Below are positions 1 through 6,873 of a stretch of DNA of 46,318 nucleotides, piece after piece. Each line of letters begins with the position of its first letter. The stretch's first letter is position 1. The stretch is from a virus, in IMG/VR virus record IMGVR_UViG_3300042465_004586, positions 1 through 46,318 of that record. The stretch is one strand, 5' to 3'. The notes under the pieces are model-generated. The model saw only the letters and a list, made by a program, of their open reading frames with translations, was not told the origin of the DNA and did no database searches. Made by a program: the position numbers and the translations under genes.

Positions 1-170
1 CTCATGATAATTTGATGAATCATTATAAGACAAACTTTATTTTAATGCAAGAACACAAATACAGTCTGTCAGAACTTGAAAATATGATGCCATGGGAAAG
101 GGAAGTTTACATTGGATTGTTGATGACCCACTTGAAGAAAAAAGCAGAACAGAACCAACAGGATTATTAA
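1..170 (+). CDS. Partial T4-type baseplate hub assembly protein (gp26/gp51-like), C-terminal end only
   Basis: The reading frame is open from the window edge (frame starting at base 3) to TAA at 168-170, giving the last 55 residues of a protein that begins outside the window. The C-terminus contains the stretch LSELENMMPWEREVY followed by a Lys/Gln-rich tail. That pattern of a Leu/Met-rich helix ending in a P-W/F-E-R motif is what I associate with the short T4 baseplate assembly proteins encoded just before the tail-length gene in T4-like marine phages. Only 3 bases separate the stop from the next ATG. The family call rests on a short motif and position, so a tail assembly chaperone is an alternative. 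Confidence 0.5.
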   Translation, partial: HDNLMNHYKTNFILMQEHKYSLSELENMMPWEREVYIGLLMTHLKKKAEQNQQDY

Positions 171-173
171 GAA

Positions 174-2543
174 ATGGCCAGTAACTTACAAGGACTATCA
201 GATAGACTACAGACTGCCCCTAATAATGGGCCAGATCCTGTTGTCGACCGTCTGGATGAGGTTATAGGTCAAGCAAAAGACATCAAAAAATTATTGAGTT
301 CGTCTGGTTCTGGCGTGGGGAAAGAAACTCAATTAGAAAAAATTAAGGAAACTACGAATCCTTTTTCAGTGACTACTGTGGATGGCGAAAAAGCTGCTAA
401 GATTTTATCCGCTGCCACAGAAAACATAAGCAAAGACTTAGAACAGTATACCGACGAAGAACGTAAAATGCTGACCGAACTTGTCAAAGAAATTGGTAAG
501 TTGACAGAAAAGAATCTAGAAGGATTCAATAAAGGTATCAAAGAGGTGCTTGCTCTTGCTAAAAAGGGACAAGCCGTTGCACAGGCTTCAGGTAATACAG
601 ACGCCGCAACTAGATTTGCGAATGCCGGAAAGGCAGCTAAAGAGCAATATTTTCAAGCAAATGATATGGGTCTTAAAGGAAAAGAAGACACATTTAGAAA
701 TCGCTTGAAGCGTGCCGTTAGTGGCAAAGACACGACAACGGGTACTGCAATTCCAAAAGGATTTGTAAAAACTCAGCTTGAAGGTGCAAAAAGAGTCTTC
801 ACCGGAAAGCCCGGTGATATGAGATATGACCTGTTCACTTCTGATAAAAAGAAAAGAGCCGAAGCCAGAGATAGTATGGGATTGGCCCAAGAAGCGGAAA
901 AATTAACTGATCTGACTACAGAACAGAAGAAACTACTGGCCGATAGAGGAATAGCGCCTGCTTCTGAAAAAGATATATCATATCGTAGAGAGGGGAAACC
1001 AGTATCAAAAGATACTATTAATGCCGAACTTCAAAAAGATTACGATGAGAAAAAGGGTGCATCGGTTATTCTACCAGATAAACCAACTACAGGAGCAGTA
1101 GCGGCTGGCATCGAATCTAATGTAGCACAACCTACAAGCGAACTACAAGAAGATGCGGCTGGAATGTCAGAGAGCCCGGTTGTAGATGCTATCCAAGAAA
1201 ATACGAAAAAGCTAGACGAAATATCTGATACATTCAAAGAAGCAAATGAATTATTCTCTGCAATAAAAGATACGATAGAAAAGATTGCTCAATCGATTGA
1301 GAATTCTGGTGGCTCAGATGGACCAGGTGGCGGTGGACCCGTAATCGATATCGATTTACCTAGCCGTAGAAATCGCGGCGGAAATATTCCTAATGCTCCA
1401 GATGGTAGCAAGAAGTCTAGATCAGAAAGAGCTAGAAGTCAACCGAGAGATGCCAAGGGTAGATTTGTTAGAAAAACACCAGCAGTTTCTCCCGGTAGAA
1501 CGCCTGGTAGGGGCAGAGGTATGCTTGGTGCATTAGCATTAGGCGCTGGTGCTCTCGGCGCGGGGGCATTGTTTGCGGGTAACGATAATGATGGCGGTGA
1601 AAACTTAGCCGGAAATAATGCCACAAATATTGCTGCCAACACTGCAATGGTGGCAGCCGATCTTGCTCCTATGTCCGGAGATACAGCAAAGCCTGTTACT
1701 AAAGCGGGTGAAAAGGCTGCTACTAAAGCGGGTGAAAAGGCTGCTACTAAAGCGGGAGAAAAGACTGCTACTAAAGCGGGTGAAAAGGCTGCTACTAAAG
1801 CTGGTCAAAAGGGTGCAGTTAAAGCCGGAGAAAAAGTTGCGTCTAAGGGTGTAGCTAAAGTTGGCGCGAAAGCAGTTGGCAAATCGCTATTGAAGAAAAT
1901 CCCAGGTGTTGGTCTTGTTGCTGGTGGTGTATTTGCTGCCCAACGAGCTATGGCTGGTGACTGGACAGGCGCAGGCCTAGAATTAGCATCGGGTGCAGCG
2001 GGAACTATTCCTGGTGTTGGAACAGCCGCTTCTGTCGGCTTAGATGCTGCACTGGCTGCTAGAGATATGGGCGCCTTGGGTGGCACACCAGAAACACGTG
2101 CCGCAGAAGCCGCACAAAGTGGCCAAGCACCAAAGGCGGCAACACAACCAAAACAAACAGCTAAAGTCCAGGGTAAGCCAGGCGGCGGCATATTCAGCAA
2201 AGCAGCTGGATTTATGAAAAGAAATCCACTAATGACTGCGGTTGGTTTAGGTGGAGTCGGCCTTGCCGCTGTTGGTGCAAAGAAGGCTTACGATTACATG
2301 AGCGGTGGCGGAGAAGAAGCTAAAGTCCAGTCAGGACAAAATCCTGATAGCGGCATCTTAGAAAAGGGGTCGGAACAGGCTAAAGACCAAATGAAAGTCA
2401 ATGTTCCGCCTCCAACAATCATCAATCAAGGTGGTGGCGGGGGCGGCGCATCGCAAAGCTCCCCGGTACCAAATACTAAAACTTATGTTAGAGATGATGA
2501 GAGCAGTTGGATGAGATTTGCTCTAAAACGAGCAATGGCATAA
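174..2543 (+). CDS. Large tail/baseplate structural protein, probable tape-measure-like
   Basis: 789 aa. Residues 1-400 are mostly charged helix, with stretches likely to form coiled coil. About 385-450 is Gly/Pro/Arg-rich and looks disordered. Three Gly/Ala-rich hydrophobic segments follow (about 442-465, 568-640 and 677-700), separated by a Lys-Ala-Gly-Glu-Lys repeat tract. The tail ends in a Gly-rich linker and a basic Trp/Arg/Lys-containing C-terminus. Hydrophobic Gly/Ala segments inside a long helical protein are typical of tail tape-measure proteins, which set tail length and can enter the envelope during DNA delivery. The gene follows a baseplate-type gene by 3 bases. I infer tape measure or baseplate hub/tail-length function (T4 gp29 position). 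No catalytic motif is visible. Confidence 0.5.
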   Translation: MASNLQGLSDRLQTAPNNGPDPVVDRLDEVIGQAKDIKKLLSSSGSGVGKETQLEKIKETTNPFSVTTVDGEKAAKILSAATENISKDLEQYTDEERKMLTELVKEIGKLTEKNLEGFNKGIKEVLALAKKGQAVAQASGNTDAATRFANAGKAAKEQYFQANDMGLKGKEDTFRNRLKRAVSGKDTTTGTAIPKGFVKTQLEGAKRVFTGKPGDMRYDLFTSDKKKRAEARDSMGLAQEAEKLTDLTTEQKKLLADRGIAPASEKDISYRREGKPVSKDTINAELQKDYDEKKGASVILPDKPTTGAVAAGIESNVAQPTSELQEDAAGMSESPVVDAIQENTKKLDEISDTFKEANELFSAIKDTIEKIAQSIENSGGSDGPGGGGPVIDIDLPSRRNRGGNIPNAPDGSKKSRSERARSQPRDAKGRFVRKTPAVSPGRTPGRGRGMLGALALGAGALGAGALFAGNDNDGGENLAGNNATNIAANTAMVAADLAPMSGDTAKPVTKAGEKAATKAGEKAATKAGEKTATKAGEKAATKAGQKGAVKAGEKVASKGVAKVGAKAVGKSLLKKIPGVGLVAGGVFAAQRAMAGDWTGAGLELASGAAGTIPGVGTAASVGLDAALAARDMGALGGTPETRAAEAAQSGQAPKAATQPKQTAKVQGKPGGGIFSKAAGFMKRNPLMTAVGLGGVGLAAVGAKKAYDYMSGGGEEAKVQSGQNPDSGILEKGSEQAKDQMKVNVPPPTIINQGGGGGGASQSSPVPNTKTYVRDDESSWMRFALKRAMA
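1698..1841 (+). repeat. Six-copy 24-bp in-frame tandem repeat
   Basis: Six consecutive 24-bp units encode the octapeptide TKAGEKAA and variants inside the tail protein. The first four units differ at only two positions from each other. The last two have diverged at several third-codon and some coding positions. The unit is a whole number of codons, so copy-number change alters the protein by 8 residues without a frameshift. Confidence 0.9.
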
Positions 2544-2546
2544 AAA

Positions 2547-2573
2547 AGGGGCGCTTAGAGCGCCCCTTTCTCT
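2547..2573. terminator. Bidirectional intrinsic terminator between convergent genes
   Basis: A perfect 8-bp stem (GGGGCGCT at 2548-2555, AGCGCCCC at 2559-2566) with loop TAG is flanked by A-rich sequence on the left and T-rich sequence on the right. It therefore works as an intrinsic terminator on both strands. It lies in the 31-base gap between the plus-strand tail gene and the minus-strand gp32 gene, whose stops face each other. Confidence 0.9.
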
Positions 2574-2574
2574 T

Positions 2575-3492
2575 TTAGTCGTCCGCAAGACTTGCGAAGT
2601 AACTCATATTATCATCACTCTTTTCATCATTCCAAGGTGGAGTTTCTTCGGTTGCCTTAGCAGCCGTCTTCATCTTGGTTTCAACGAAGAGTTCATCCTC
2701 TGCATCAAGCGGATTTACCTTCTCTGCGGTAGGCACACGAGTACCACTACCAAGAACAGTATTCAGCTTGGTCTTGAGTTCATCATAAGACTTGAAGTTT
2801 GAGGGATCAAGAAAAGCGGCAAGTGAATGCGTCTGCTTCCAGATTGCTTCTAGCTTATCCTCATTTTCATCAAGTGGCGTATTACCATCAAATTCTGACT
2901 TATCGTAGTTACGATAGCCTTCTACCTGACGAATACGGAGCTTGAAGTTGGCACCTTCCCAAAGATCAAACGGATTAACCGGCTTCTCATCTTCAAAAGT
3001 AGGCTGCATTACGTCCTTGATCTTGTCGAAAATCTTCTTACCATACTTATAGAGAAAGACTTTACCTTCGTTCTCAGGGTTCGATGGGTCCTTAACAACA
3101 AGAACGTTAGAGATATAAGACAAGCGGCGCTTCTGCTTACGAGCGATTTCCTTATTGGCTTCGATACCCGAATTCCAGAGTTCTGAATTGAGTTCACCAA
3201 GAGGATCTGGCTTGTTAATAGTGGTCAACGAGTTTTCGATGTACCACTTTCCGGTCGGACCTTGAAAGCCGTGATCATACACGCGAACCCAGGGAAGTTC
3301 TTCGCCTGGAGGAGCAGGAAGAAAACGAAGAACAGCCTGGCCATTGCCAGCCTTATCTACTGAAGGCTTCCATAAGCGATCATCATCGCCGCGCTTTTCG
3401 TTTGTGGGATTTGCAATCTTTTCGACTTCTTTCATAAGTGAGTCGAAGTTGCCACGGTTCTTACGGAGTTCCGAGAGAGAATTAAAAGACAT
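2575..3492 (-). CDS. 32: Single-stranded DNA-binding protein gp32
   Basis: 305 aa, close to T4 gp32 (301 aa). It would bind ssDNA cooperatively during replication, recombination and repair. The N-terminus (SFNSLSELRKNRGN) is the basic cooperativity region. The core carries the conserved stretches FLPAPPGEELPWVRVYDHGF and GKVFLYKYGKKIFDKI, with NPFDLWEGANFKLRIR after them. The C-terminal 60 residues are acidic, as expected for the protein-interaction tail. The protein has no cysteine, so the zinc site of T4 gp32 is absent. I recall this also for the cyanophage form. It is the last gene of the gp33-gp59-small gene-gp32 run, which is the T4 order. An iterated sequence just upstream may be its translational operator. 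Confidence 0.93.
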   Translation of the reverse strand: MSFNSLSELRKNRGNFDSLMKEVEKIANPTNEKRGDDDRLWKPSVDKAGNGQAVLRFLPAPPGEELPWVRVYDHGFQGPTGKWYIENSLTTINKPDPLGELNSELWNSGIEANKEIARKQKRRLSYISNVLVVKDPSNPENEGKVFLYKYGKKIFDKIKDVMQPTFEDEKPVNPFDLWEGANFKLRIRQVEGYRNYDKSEFDGNTPLDENEDKLEAIWKQTHSLAAFLDPSNFKSYDELKTKLNTVLGSGTRVPTAEKVNPLDAEDELFVETKMKTAAKATEETPPWNDEKSDDNMSYFASLADD

Positions 3493-3507
3493 ATTTGTAT
3501 TCCTTAC

Positions 3508-3549
3508 TTTGCGTTATATTGCGTTGTATTGCGTTAATATTTGCGTTGT
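3508..3549 (-). repeat. Four short direct repeats upstream of gp32, possible translational operator
   Basis: On the minus strand the motif AACGCAA(T/A)A occurs four times. The GCGTT cores on the plus strand lie at 3511, 3521, 3531 and 3543, spaced 10, 10 and 12 bases. The tract is A-rich, poor in secondary structure and immediately 5' of the gp32 ribosome-binding site (AAGGAATAC). T4 gp32 represses its own translation by binding an unstructured repeated sequence in its leader, so this is a good candidate for the same control. Confidence 0.55.
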
Positions 3550-3701
3550 GTATCATAATCATCATAGTCATCGAAATCTTCTTCTTGACTACCAGAGTAT
3601 TTATACAGGTTTTTGCGGTGCTTACTGGATTTGTCCACACCTTTACGAACTTCTTTGACACGAGGTTCGTAATCGAAGTCTCTACGCTTAGAATGACTCA
3701 T
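3534..3701 (-). CDS. Small 55-aa hypothetical protein between gp59 and gp32
   Basis: 55 aa with ATG at 3701-3699, directly abutting the gp59 stop (TAA ATG), which implies translational coupling. The N-terminal half is basic (MSHSKRRDFDYEPRVKEVRKG). The C-terminal third is strongly acidic with an EEDFDDYDDYD tract. No known domain is recognised. The last codons run into the iterated AACGCAATA tract in front of gp32, so translation of this gene and binding at that tract could interfere. The opposite-strand frames over it lack ribosome-binding sites and are disregarded. Confidence 0.7.
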   Translation of the reverse strand: MSHSKRRDFDYEPRVKEVRKGVDKSSKHRKNLYKYSGSQEEDFDDYDDYDTQRKY

Positions 3702-4292
3702 TTAACAGACCACTTGGCCTTTCTCCTTGATCCATAGTTGAGAGAATTTGTCTTTATCAAACTTGACAAAGACGCGGTACTTTGTTATCAAACGAGATAC
3801 ATCTTTCCATATAAAATCATTTGCTAACACAGTATTATTACTATACACGAAATTAAACAATTTGTCAAGAATAATTAGGGTTTCAAGACTAATTTTTTTA
3901 CCAAGGTATAGTTTTAATGCTAAGGGATGTTGGCCATCACTAATCAATGGATCAACATTTGCTTTTTCAGCCTCTAACATAAGTGTAGAAATATCTTGGG
4001 TGAACAGATATGTCAACTTCTCTTTTCTAGCCTTCCAGTCCCGATATACGTTATCACTTTCGGCATCAAATAAACCATTATGTCCATTGACAAAGTTAGC
4101 AACGAAATAATCTACCATCTCAGTAAAGATAAATCGTTTCGCCAACTTGCGAAACAATAGAACATCCTTACGTTTAAGAAATGTTTCTCTCTTACACCTG
4201 ACACCCGATTTCGTTTTTGTGATATCGTAATCATCAGAAGTAAAATGAAGTTTGAGTGACATGTAGACACGATAAACTTCGAAAGAGTCCAT
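3702..4292 (-). CDS. 59: DNA helicase loader gp59-like protein
   Basis: 196 aa, compared with 217 in T4. T4 gp59 loads the gp41 helicase onto gp32-coated forked DNA. Recognisable features are the N-terminal D-S-F-E-V-Y-R-V-Y-M-S-L-K segment, the central pattern LFRKLAKRF followed by FVANFVNGH, and the later ISLETLIILDKLFNFV, all matching the T4 gp59 layout of two all-helical domains. It sits between gp33-like and gp32 genes as in T4. Its ATG overlaps the gp33 stop by one base (TAATG type), so the genes are translationally coupled. Confidence 0.85.
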   Translation of the reverse strand: MDSFEVYRVYMSLKLHFTSDDYDITKTKSGVRCKRETFLKRKDVLLFRKLAKRFIFTEMVDYFVANFVNGHNGLFDAESDNVYRDWKARKEKLTYLFTQDISTLMLEAEKANVDPLISDGQHPLALKLYLGKKISLETLIILDKLFNFVYSNNTVLANDFIWKDVSRLITKYRVFVKFDKDKFSQLWIKEKGQVVC

Positions 4293-4582
4293 TAGAAGGG
4301 TAGCTTTCCATCCTTGCGCTTCAACATATTTAGTTCTTCTGCTTCCGCACGAATCTTTTCCTTAAGTGAAGTTGTCAATAGAACCGATGCCGATTCCATT
4401 TCAATATCATTCTTCACGCAATAATCAACTAGCAAGTCCATACACGGTAGACCTGTTGTCGATGCTTGCTTCTCAATAAATTGAGAAAACTCAGTAGAAG
4501 TTCTAAACTTCTTCGTAATCAGAAATTCGTTGCTGACTTCATCTACCACTTGAAAATCCTCGACCATAAAATTGTGTTCCAC
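4292..4582 (-). CDS. 33: Late transcription coactivator gp33-like protein
   Basis: 96 aa (T4 gp33 is 112). gp33 bridges host RNA polymerase and the sliding clamp to activate late promoters. The diagnostic region is the C-terminal half: CMDLLVDYCVKNDIEMES, then a helix, then AEELNMLKRKDGKLPF. It resembles the gp33 of marine T4-like phages, including the basic/hydrophobic end used for clamp contact. It overlaps the upstream methyltransferase gene by 44 bases. A second ATG (MVEDF) lies five codons downstream at 4567 and could be the true start. TATAAATA motifs in this window are consistent with gp33-dependent late transcription. Confidence 0.8.
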   Translation of the reverse strand: MEHNFMVEDFQVVDEVSNEFLITKKFRTSTEFSQFIEKQASTTGLPCMDLLVDYCVKNDIEMESASVLLTTSLKEKIRAEAEELNMLKRKDGKLPF

Positions 4583-5084
4583 TCATTTCATTTTTATCAA
4601 AAAGATACCAACAAGCATTGTCCTTGCCAGTAAACTTACTATCTTCAATCCACTTTACTCTACCTATGGCCACAACCTTACTACAATATTGTAGATAGGG
4701 TATTGCTTGTTTAGTATGCATCCAATCAGCATCAAAGAGAAGCCACGTAGGACGAATACTAGCAAACCTATCAATCAATGGATGTAGTATCCATCTAGAC
4801 CAAGGGGGATTAGTTATAATATACTCGGTATTTGCGGGAATGTCAACAGTTAATGCATCATATTTTTCAATAAAAGTGTCTTTGGGATCGAGATCAGAAA
4901 CCAAAGTAGCTACTGCATTACTGTCTGTTAAGGTGTCGATATGCCTACAGAGTCTACCGTCGCCGGCACAAGGCTCAGCGAAGGTAAACTCCGAGGGAAG
5001 AAAGGGTAAGAGAGGCTTTACTGCATCCAACGGAGTCGGATAGAAGTCGTTCTTACGATGTTCAAAGTTACTTCTCTTACCCAT
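4539..5084 (-). CDS. SAM-dependent DNA methyltransferase-like protein (NPPW type)
   Basis: 181 aa. The N-terminus has FYPTP (14-18), typical of phage adenine/amino methyltransferases. The SAM-binding motif FAEPCAGDGRL is at about 35-45, with an acidic SDLDP at 63-67. The catalytic motif IV NPPW is at 92-95, as in N6-adenine or N4-cytosine methyltransferases. No separate target-recognition domain is visible, so specificity cannot be told. It may protect phage DNA from host restriction. It starts 3 bases downstream of the SleB gene stop and overlaps gp33 at its 3' end. Confidence 0.75.
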   Translation of the reverse strand: MGKRSNFEHRKNDFYPTPLDAVKPLLPFLPSEFTFAEPCAGDGRLCRHIDTLTDSNAVATLVSDLDPKDTFIEKYDALTVDIPANTEYIITNPPWSRWILHPLIDRFASIRPTWLLFDADWMHTKQAIPYLQYCSKVVAIGRVKWIEDSKFTGKDNACWYLFDKNEMSGTQFYGRGFSSGR

Positions 5085-5087
5085 TCT

Positions 5088-5693
5088 TTATCCTGCATAA
5101 AATATATGATCACCAATTTTAGCTACTCTACGAAGATTCCAACCTGGACTTACATAGTCGGCATGATAGAATAGAACATTTTTTCCTAATACGCCATGAT
5201 TAGCCCCAGCGAACAATACCTTCTCAGCAACTTTCTTTGACTCAGCATATTGTTGCGCACTGCGGACACTCTTCTTTCCTTCGCATACCCATGAGAACTG
5301 ACACACACGTTTTGTTCTCTGGTATACAACGGAGCATACGGATTTAGGAAACTTGGGGCTATTTACCCGATTGATAGTGACAGCAGCAACGGCCAATTTG
5401 CCTTGAGTAGACTGGTTACCAGCCTCATAATAGATATTGTCTGCGAGACACTTCAATTCTCTGTTATTTGCCAGACGAATATTTTGTGTCTGGATTCTTT
5501 GTTGTGTTACTTTACGTTGTTGTTCTTGGGCATCTTCTTTGATGTCCTGAATTACTTCTCCGACGCCGAGGGAATATTCCCTTGCTTCTCTTTCGATGGC
5601 AGTTTCAGCATATGAATTAATTCCATATAAACTATAACTTAATAGTGTAATAATCGAAAGAAACTTGAAAAACTTCTTATTAAAGGAAGTCAT
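5088..5693 (-). CDS. SleB-family cell wall hydrolase with signal peptide
   Basis: 201 aa. A Sec signal peptide or N-terminal anchor covers about 1-30 (KK, then a hydrophobic core, then SYAETA). A charged helix spans about 33-75. The Hydrolase_2 (SleB/CwlJ) domain runs from about 78 to the end. Visible signatures are NIYYEAGNQS with the catalytic Glu at 90, CQFSW at 131-135, YHA at 176-178 and GDHIFY at 194-199. The family cleaves peptidoglycan by lytic transglycosylase action, so this is a plausible lysis or entry enzyme acting in the periplasm. It lies downstream of the tmRNA terminator. The ATG is preceded by AATGGAAATAAG. Confidence 0.88.
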   Translation of the reverse strand: MTSFNKKFFKFLSIITLLSYSLYGINSYAETAIEREAREYSLGVGEVIQDIKEDAQEQQRKVTQQRIQTQNIRLANNRELKCLADNIYYEAGNQSTQGKLAVAAVTINRVNSPKFPKSVCSVVYQRTKRVCQFSWVCEGKKSVRSAQQYAESKKVAEKVLFAGANHGVLGKNVLFYHADYVSPGWNLRRVAKIGDHIFYAG

Positions 5694-5763
5694 CTTATTT
5701 CCATTTTTTTGTTATACTTGAGAGGGTATTAACCAGTGACTCCCCACACTGATTGTCCGAAGA

Positions 5764-5811
5764 CAAAAAATAACCCACTGTGCTTGCTGGTGTCAGGTCG
5801 CACAATGGGTC
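5764..5811 (-). terminator. Intrinsic terminator after the tmRNA
   Basis: On the minus strand an 11-bp stem (ACCCATTGTGC pairing with GCACAGTGGGT, one G.U) has arms at 5800-5810 and 5773-5783. It is followed by TATTTTTT. This closes the tmRNA transcription unit and separates it from the SleB gene. Confidence 0.85.
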
Positions 5812-5839
5812 ATACAACTATTTAGCATCCGTAGATTCT

Positions 5840-6048
5840 TACATCACTCATTTCATCGTATAAACCAAACAGGTGATAGTTTTATTCTGTTTCGAGGGAA
5901 AACTATCAAAAACCCAATGAGATTATGCGGCTAGCGCATATCCTGCAAAGGCAACGTTATCGTTTGCATTTACGTTTAGTGGCACTTTGCCAAGCAATCA
6001 GTCTCGAACCGCCCTATTACACGAAAATCGAATTCCAAGGTCACCCCC
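5840..6048 (-). ncRNA. ssrA: Circularly permuted tmRNA, coding (mRNA-like) piece
   Basis: The 5' end is GGGGGTG at 6048-6042. It pairs with CACCTCC of the acceptor piece in a 7-bp acceptor stem with a G.U at the third pair, the alanine identity element. A TGGCA/TGCCA hairpin stands just before the resume codon GCA (5967-5965). The tag frame reads ANDNVAFAGYALAA then TAA at 5925-5923. Downstream, a 9-bp stem (5907-5899 with 5883-5875) has AAACAG in its loop pairing with CTGTTT at 5872-5867, a typical tmRNA H-type pseudoknot. The 3' boundary is a guess. The coding piece lies 3' of the acceptor piece, so the gene is permuted as in alphaproteobacteria. Confidence 0.93.
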
Positions 6049-6171
6049 ATCAACAAGAAACTCATCTAGGCAAGTACCGCAGCAAAAATCATCTTCTATT
6101 ATACGCGCTCTTAAATCTTCTAGGTTAGTATACTGAGAGTCACGTATGTCACGACAACTGCAAATTACCAT
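5998..6171 (-). CDS. Bfd-like [2Fe-2S] mini-ferredoxin inside the tmRNA intervening segment
   Basis: 57 aa. ATG at 6171 has a good ribosome-binding site (AAGAGGA, 5 bases upstream) directly after the CCA end of the tmRNA acceptor piece. The protein begins MVICSCRD and has CCGTC at 30-34, the CxC...CxxC arrangement of bacterioferritin-associated ferredoxin (BFD-like [2Fe-2S]) domains. The spacing between the pairs (24 residues between C6 and C31) is shorter than the roughly 31 of E. coli Bfd. The last 16 codons and the TGA (6000-5998) lie within the tmRNA coding piece. Cleavage at tmRNA base 1 would truncate the message after codon 41. It could shuttle electrons or Fe-S clusters for the Fe-S enzymes nearby. 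The call is from motif only. Confidence 0.62.
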   Translation of the reverse strand: MVICSCRDIRDSQYTNLEDLRARIIEDDFCCGTCLDEFLVDGGDLGIRFSCNRAVRD

Positions 6172-6181
6172 AATTTCCTCT

Positions 6182-6244
6182 TGGTGGAGGTGCGGGGAGT
6201 CGAACCCCGGTCTTTCCGCCTTTATTGTTGATTGTCAACAACTG
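6182..6244 (-). ncRNA. ssrA: Circularly permuted tmRNA, acceptor piece with encoded CCA
   Basis: The T arm is CGGGG-TTCGACT-CCCCG, followed by the acceptor strand CACCTCC, discriminator A and CCA ending at 6182. Upstream lie GGCGGAAAGA and a small TGTTGA/TCAACA hairpin. The piece has no anticodon arm, so it is not a tRNA. The matching 5' acceptor strand is found downstream at 6048-6042. The 5' end is set approximately from the late promoter at 6251-6258. Confidence 0.92.
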
Positions 6245-6250
6245 ATAATC

Positions 6251-6258
6251 TATTTATA
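6251..6258 (-). promoter_or_regulatory. T4-type late promoter TATAAATA before the tmRNA
   Basis: An exact TATAAATA on the minus strand lies in the 39-base gap between the methyltransferase stop and the tmRNA acceptor piece. Transcription would begin near 6244 and proceed through both tmRNA pieces to the terminator at 5764. The T4 late consensus is the same octamer, and a gp33 homologue is encoded nearby. Confidence 0.7.
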
Positions 6259-6297
6259 CACTAGTTTGCTTTGGAAGTCAACAGTTTTTTATATTCT

Positions 6298-6864
6298 TCA
6301 CGCCGCAGCATCGATTACAAATGACCAGAATGATGTGCCAGGGTAGAACGTAGCAGGTTTACCGAGTTGTTGCTCTAGTCGTTTTACGTTCTCAACTACG
6401 TCTGGCCAACCGGGTGGCCACACGACTTCTGGCCAGCCCTCCACATAGTCATGGCCGCACAGTAGACCACCACTTTTTAGATTTCTCAGTCCATATTGAA
6501 TGATATGCCAGTCATTTGGATTAGTGTGTGCGGCATCGACAAAGAATATATCTGCAGGGTTGTTTACATATTCCGAGTATTTAAAATACGGACAGGCAGC
6601 GCGGATGCTATGAATATTTGGTATATCCTTAGTGTTCTTGTGGAACTCACCATGGAAATCTGTGTCTGTCTGCGGGGCATAAAATGTGTCTACACAATAT
6701 ACATTTACAGAGGGATGGCAGGACTTTGCCCATGTATATGCGCTACGTCCGTAGAGACTGCCGATCTCCATGATGACTCCATTCTCTGGAACCTCATTCG
6801 CCCATTTCTCGATTTGATGAAGTTCTTGCTCGGTCATCCAACCGGGAATTTCTAAATTAACCAT
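6298..6864 (-). CDS. Class I SAM-dependent methyltransferase (Methyltransf_24-like)
   Basis: 188 aa. Motif I is VIMEIGSLYGRSAYTW (30-45), followed by an acidic strand end VDTF near 58 and motif IV-like FFVDAAHTN near 105. A conserved Gly-rich CGHDY lies near 137. This is the layout of the class I methyltransferase family often linked to glycan, lipid or small-molecule modification rather than to DNA. There is no NPP[WYF] motif. The ATG follows AGGATAAT. The gene sits between the Fe-S carrier gene (9-base gap) and the tmRNA. The substrate is unknown. Confidence 0.8.
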   Translation of the reverse strand: MVNLEIPGWMTEQELHQIEKWANEVPENGVIMEIGSLYGRSAYTWAKSCHPSVNVYCVDTFYAPQTDTDFHGEFHKNTKDIPNIHSIRAACPYFKYSEYVNNPADIFFVDAAHTNPNDWHIIQYGLRNLKSGGLLCGHDYVEGWPEVVWPPGWPDVVENVKRLEQQLGKPATFYPGTSFWSFVIDAAA

Positions 6865-6873
6865 TATATTATC

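Noticed and set aside
1605-1854. Overlapping Lys/Leu- or Ser/Phe-repeat frames on other frames of the tail gene
   Set aside because: They are frame-shifted readings of the 24-bp tandem repeat and have no independent signals.
3508-3549. CRISPR-like repeat array
   Set aside because: Repeat units are only about 10 bases with no spacers; a protein-binding tract is a better reading.
4539-5084. Cytosine C5 methyltransferase feeding the TAGT
   Set aside because: The catalytic motif is NPPW, which belongs to amino-methyltransferases; no PC motif for C5 methylation is present.
6215-6240. TGTTGA/TCAACA hairpin as a terminator
   Set aside because: No T-run follows, and it lies inside the tmRNA acceptor piece between the late promoter and the T arm.
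6182-6244. Ordinary tRNA gene
   Set aside because: There is a T arm and CCA but no anticodon or D arm; the partner strand is in the permuted tmRNA coding piece.
5925-6346. Two plus-strand open frames (66-67 codons) across the tmRNA
   Set aside because: They lie antisense to the tmRNA pieces, lack ribosome-binding sites and are explained by RNA structure constraints.
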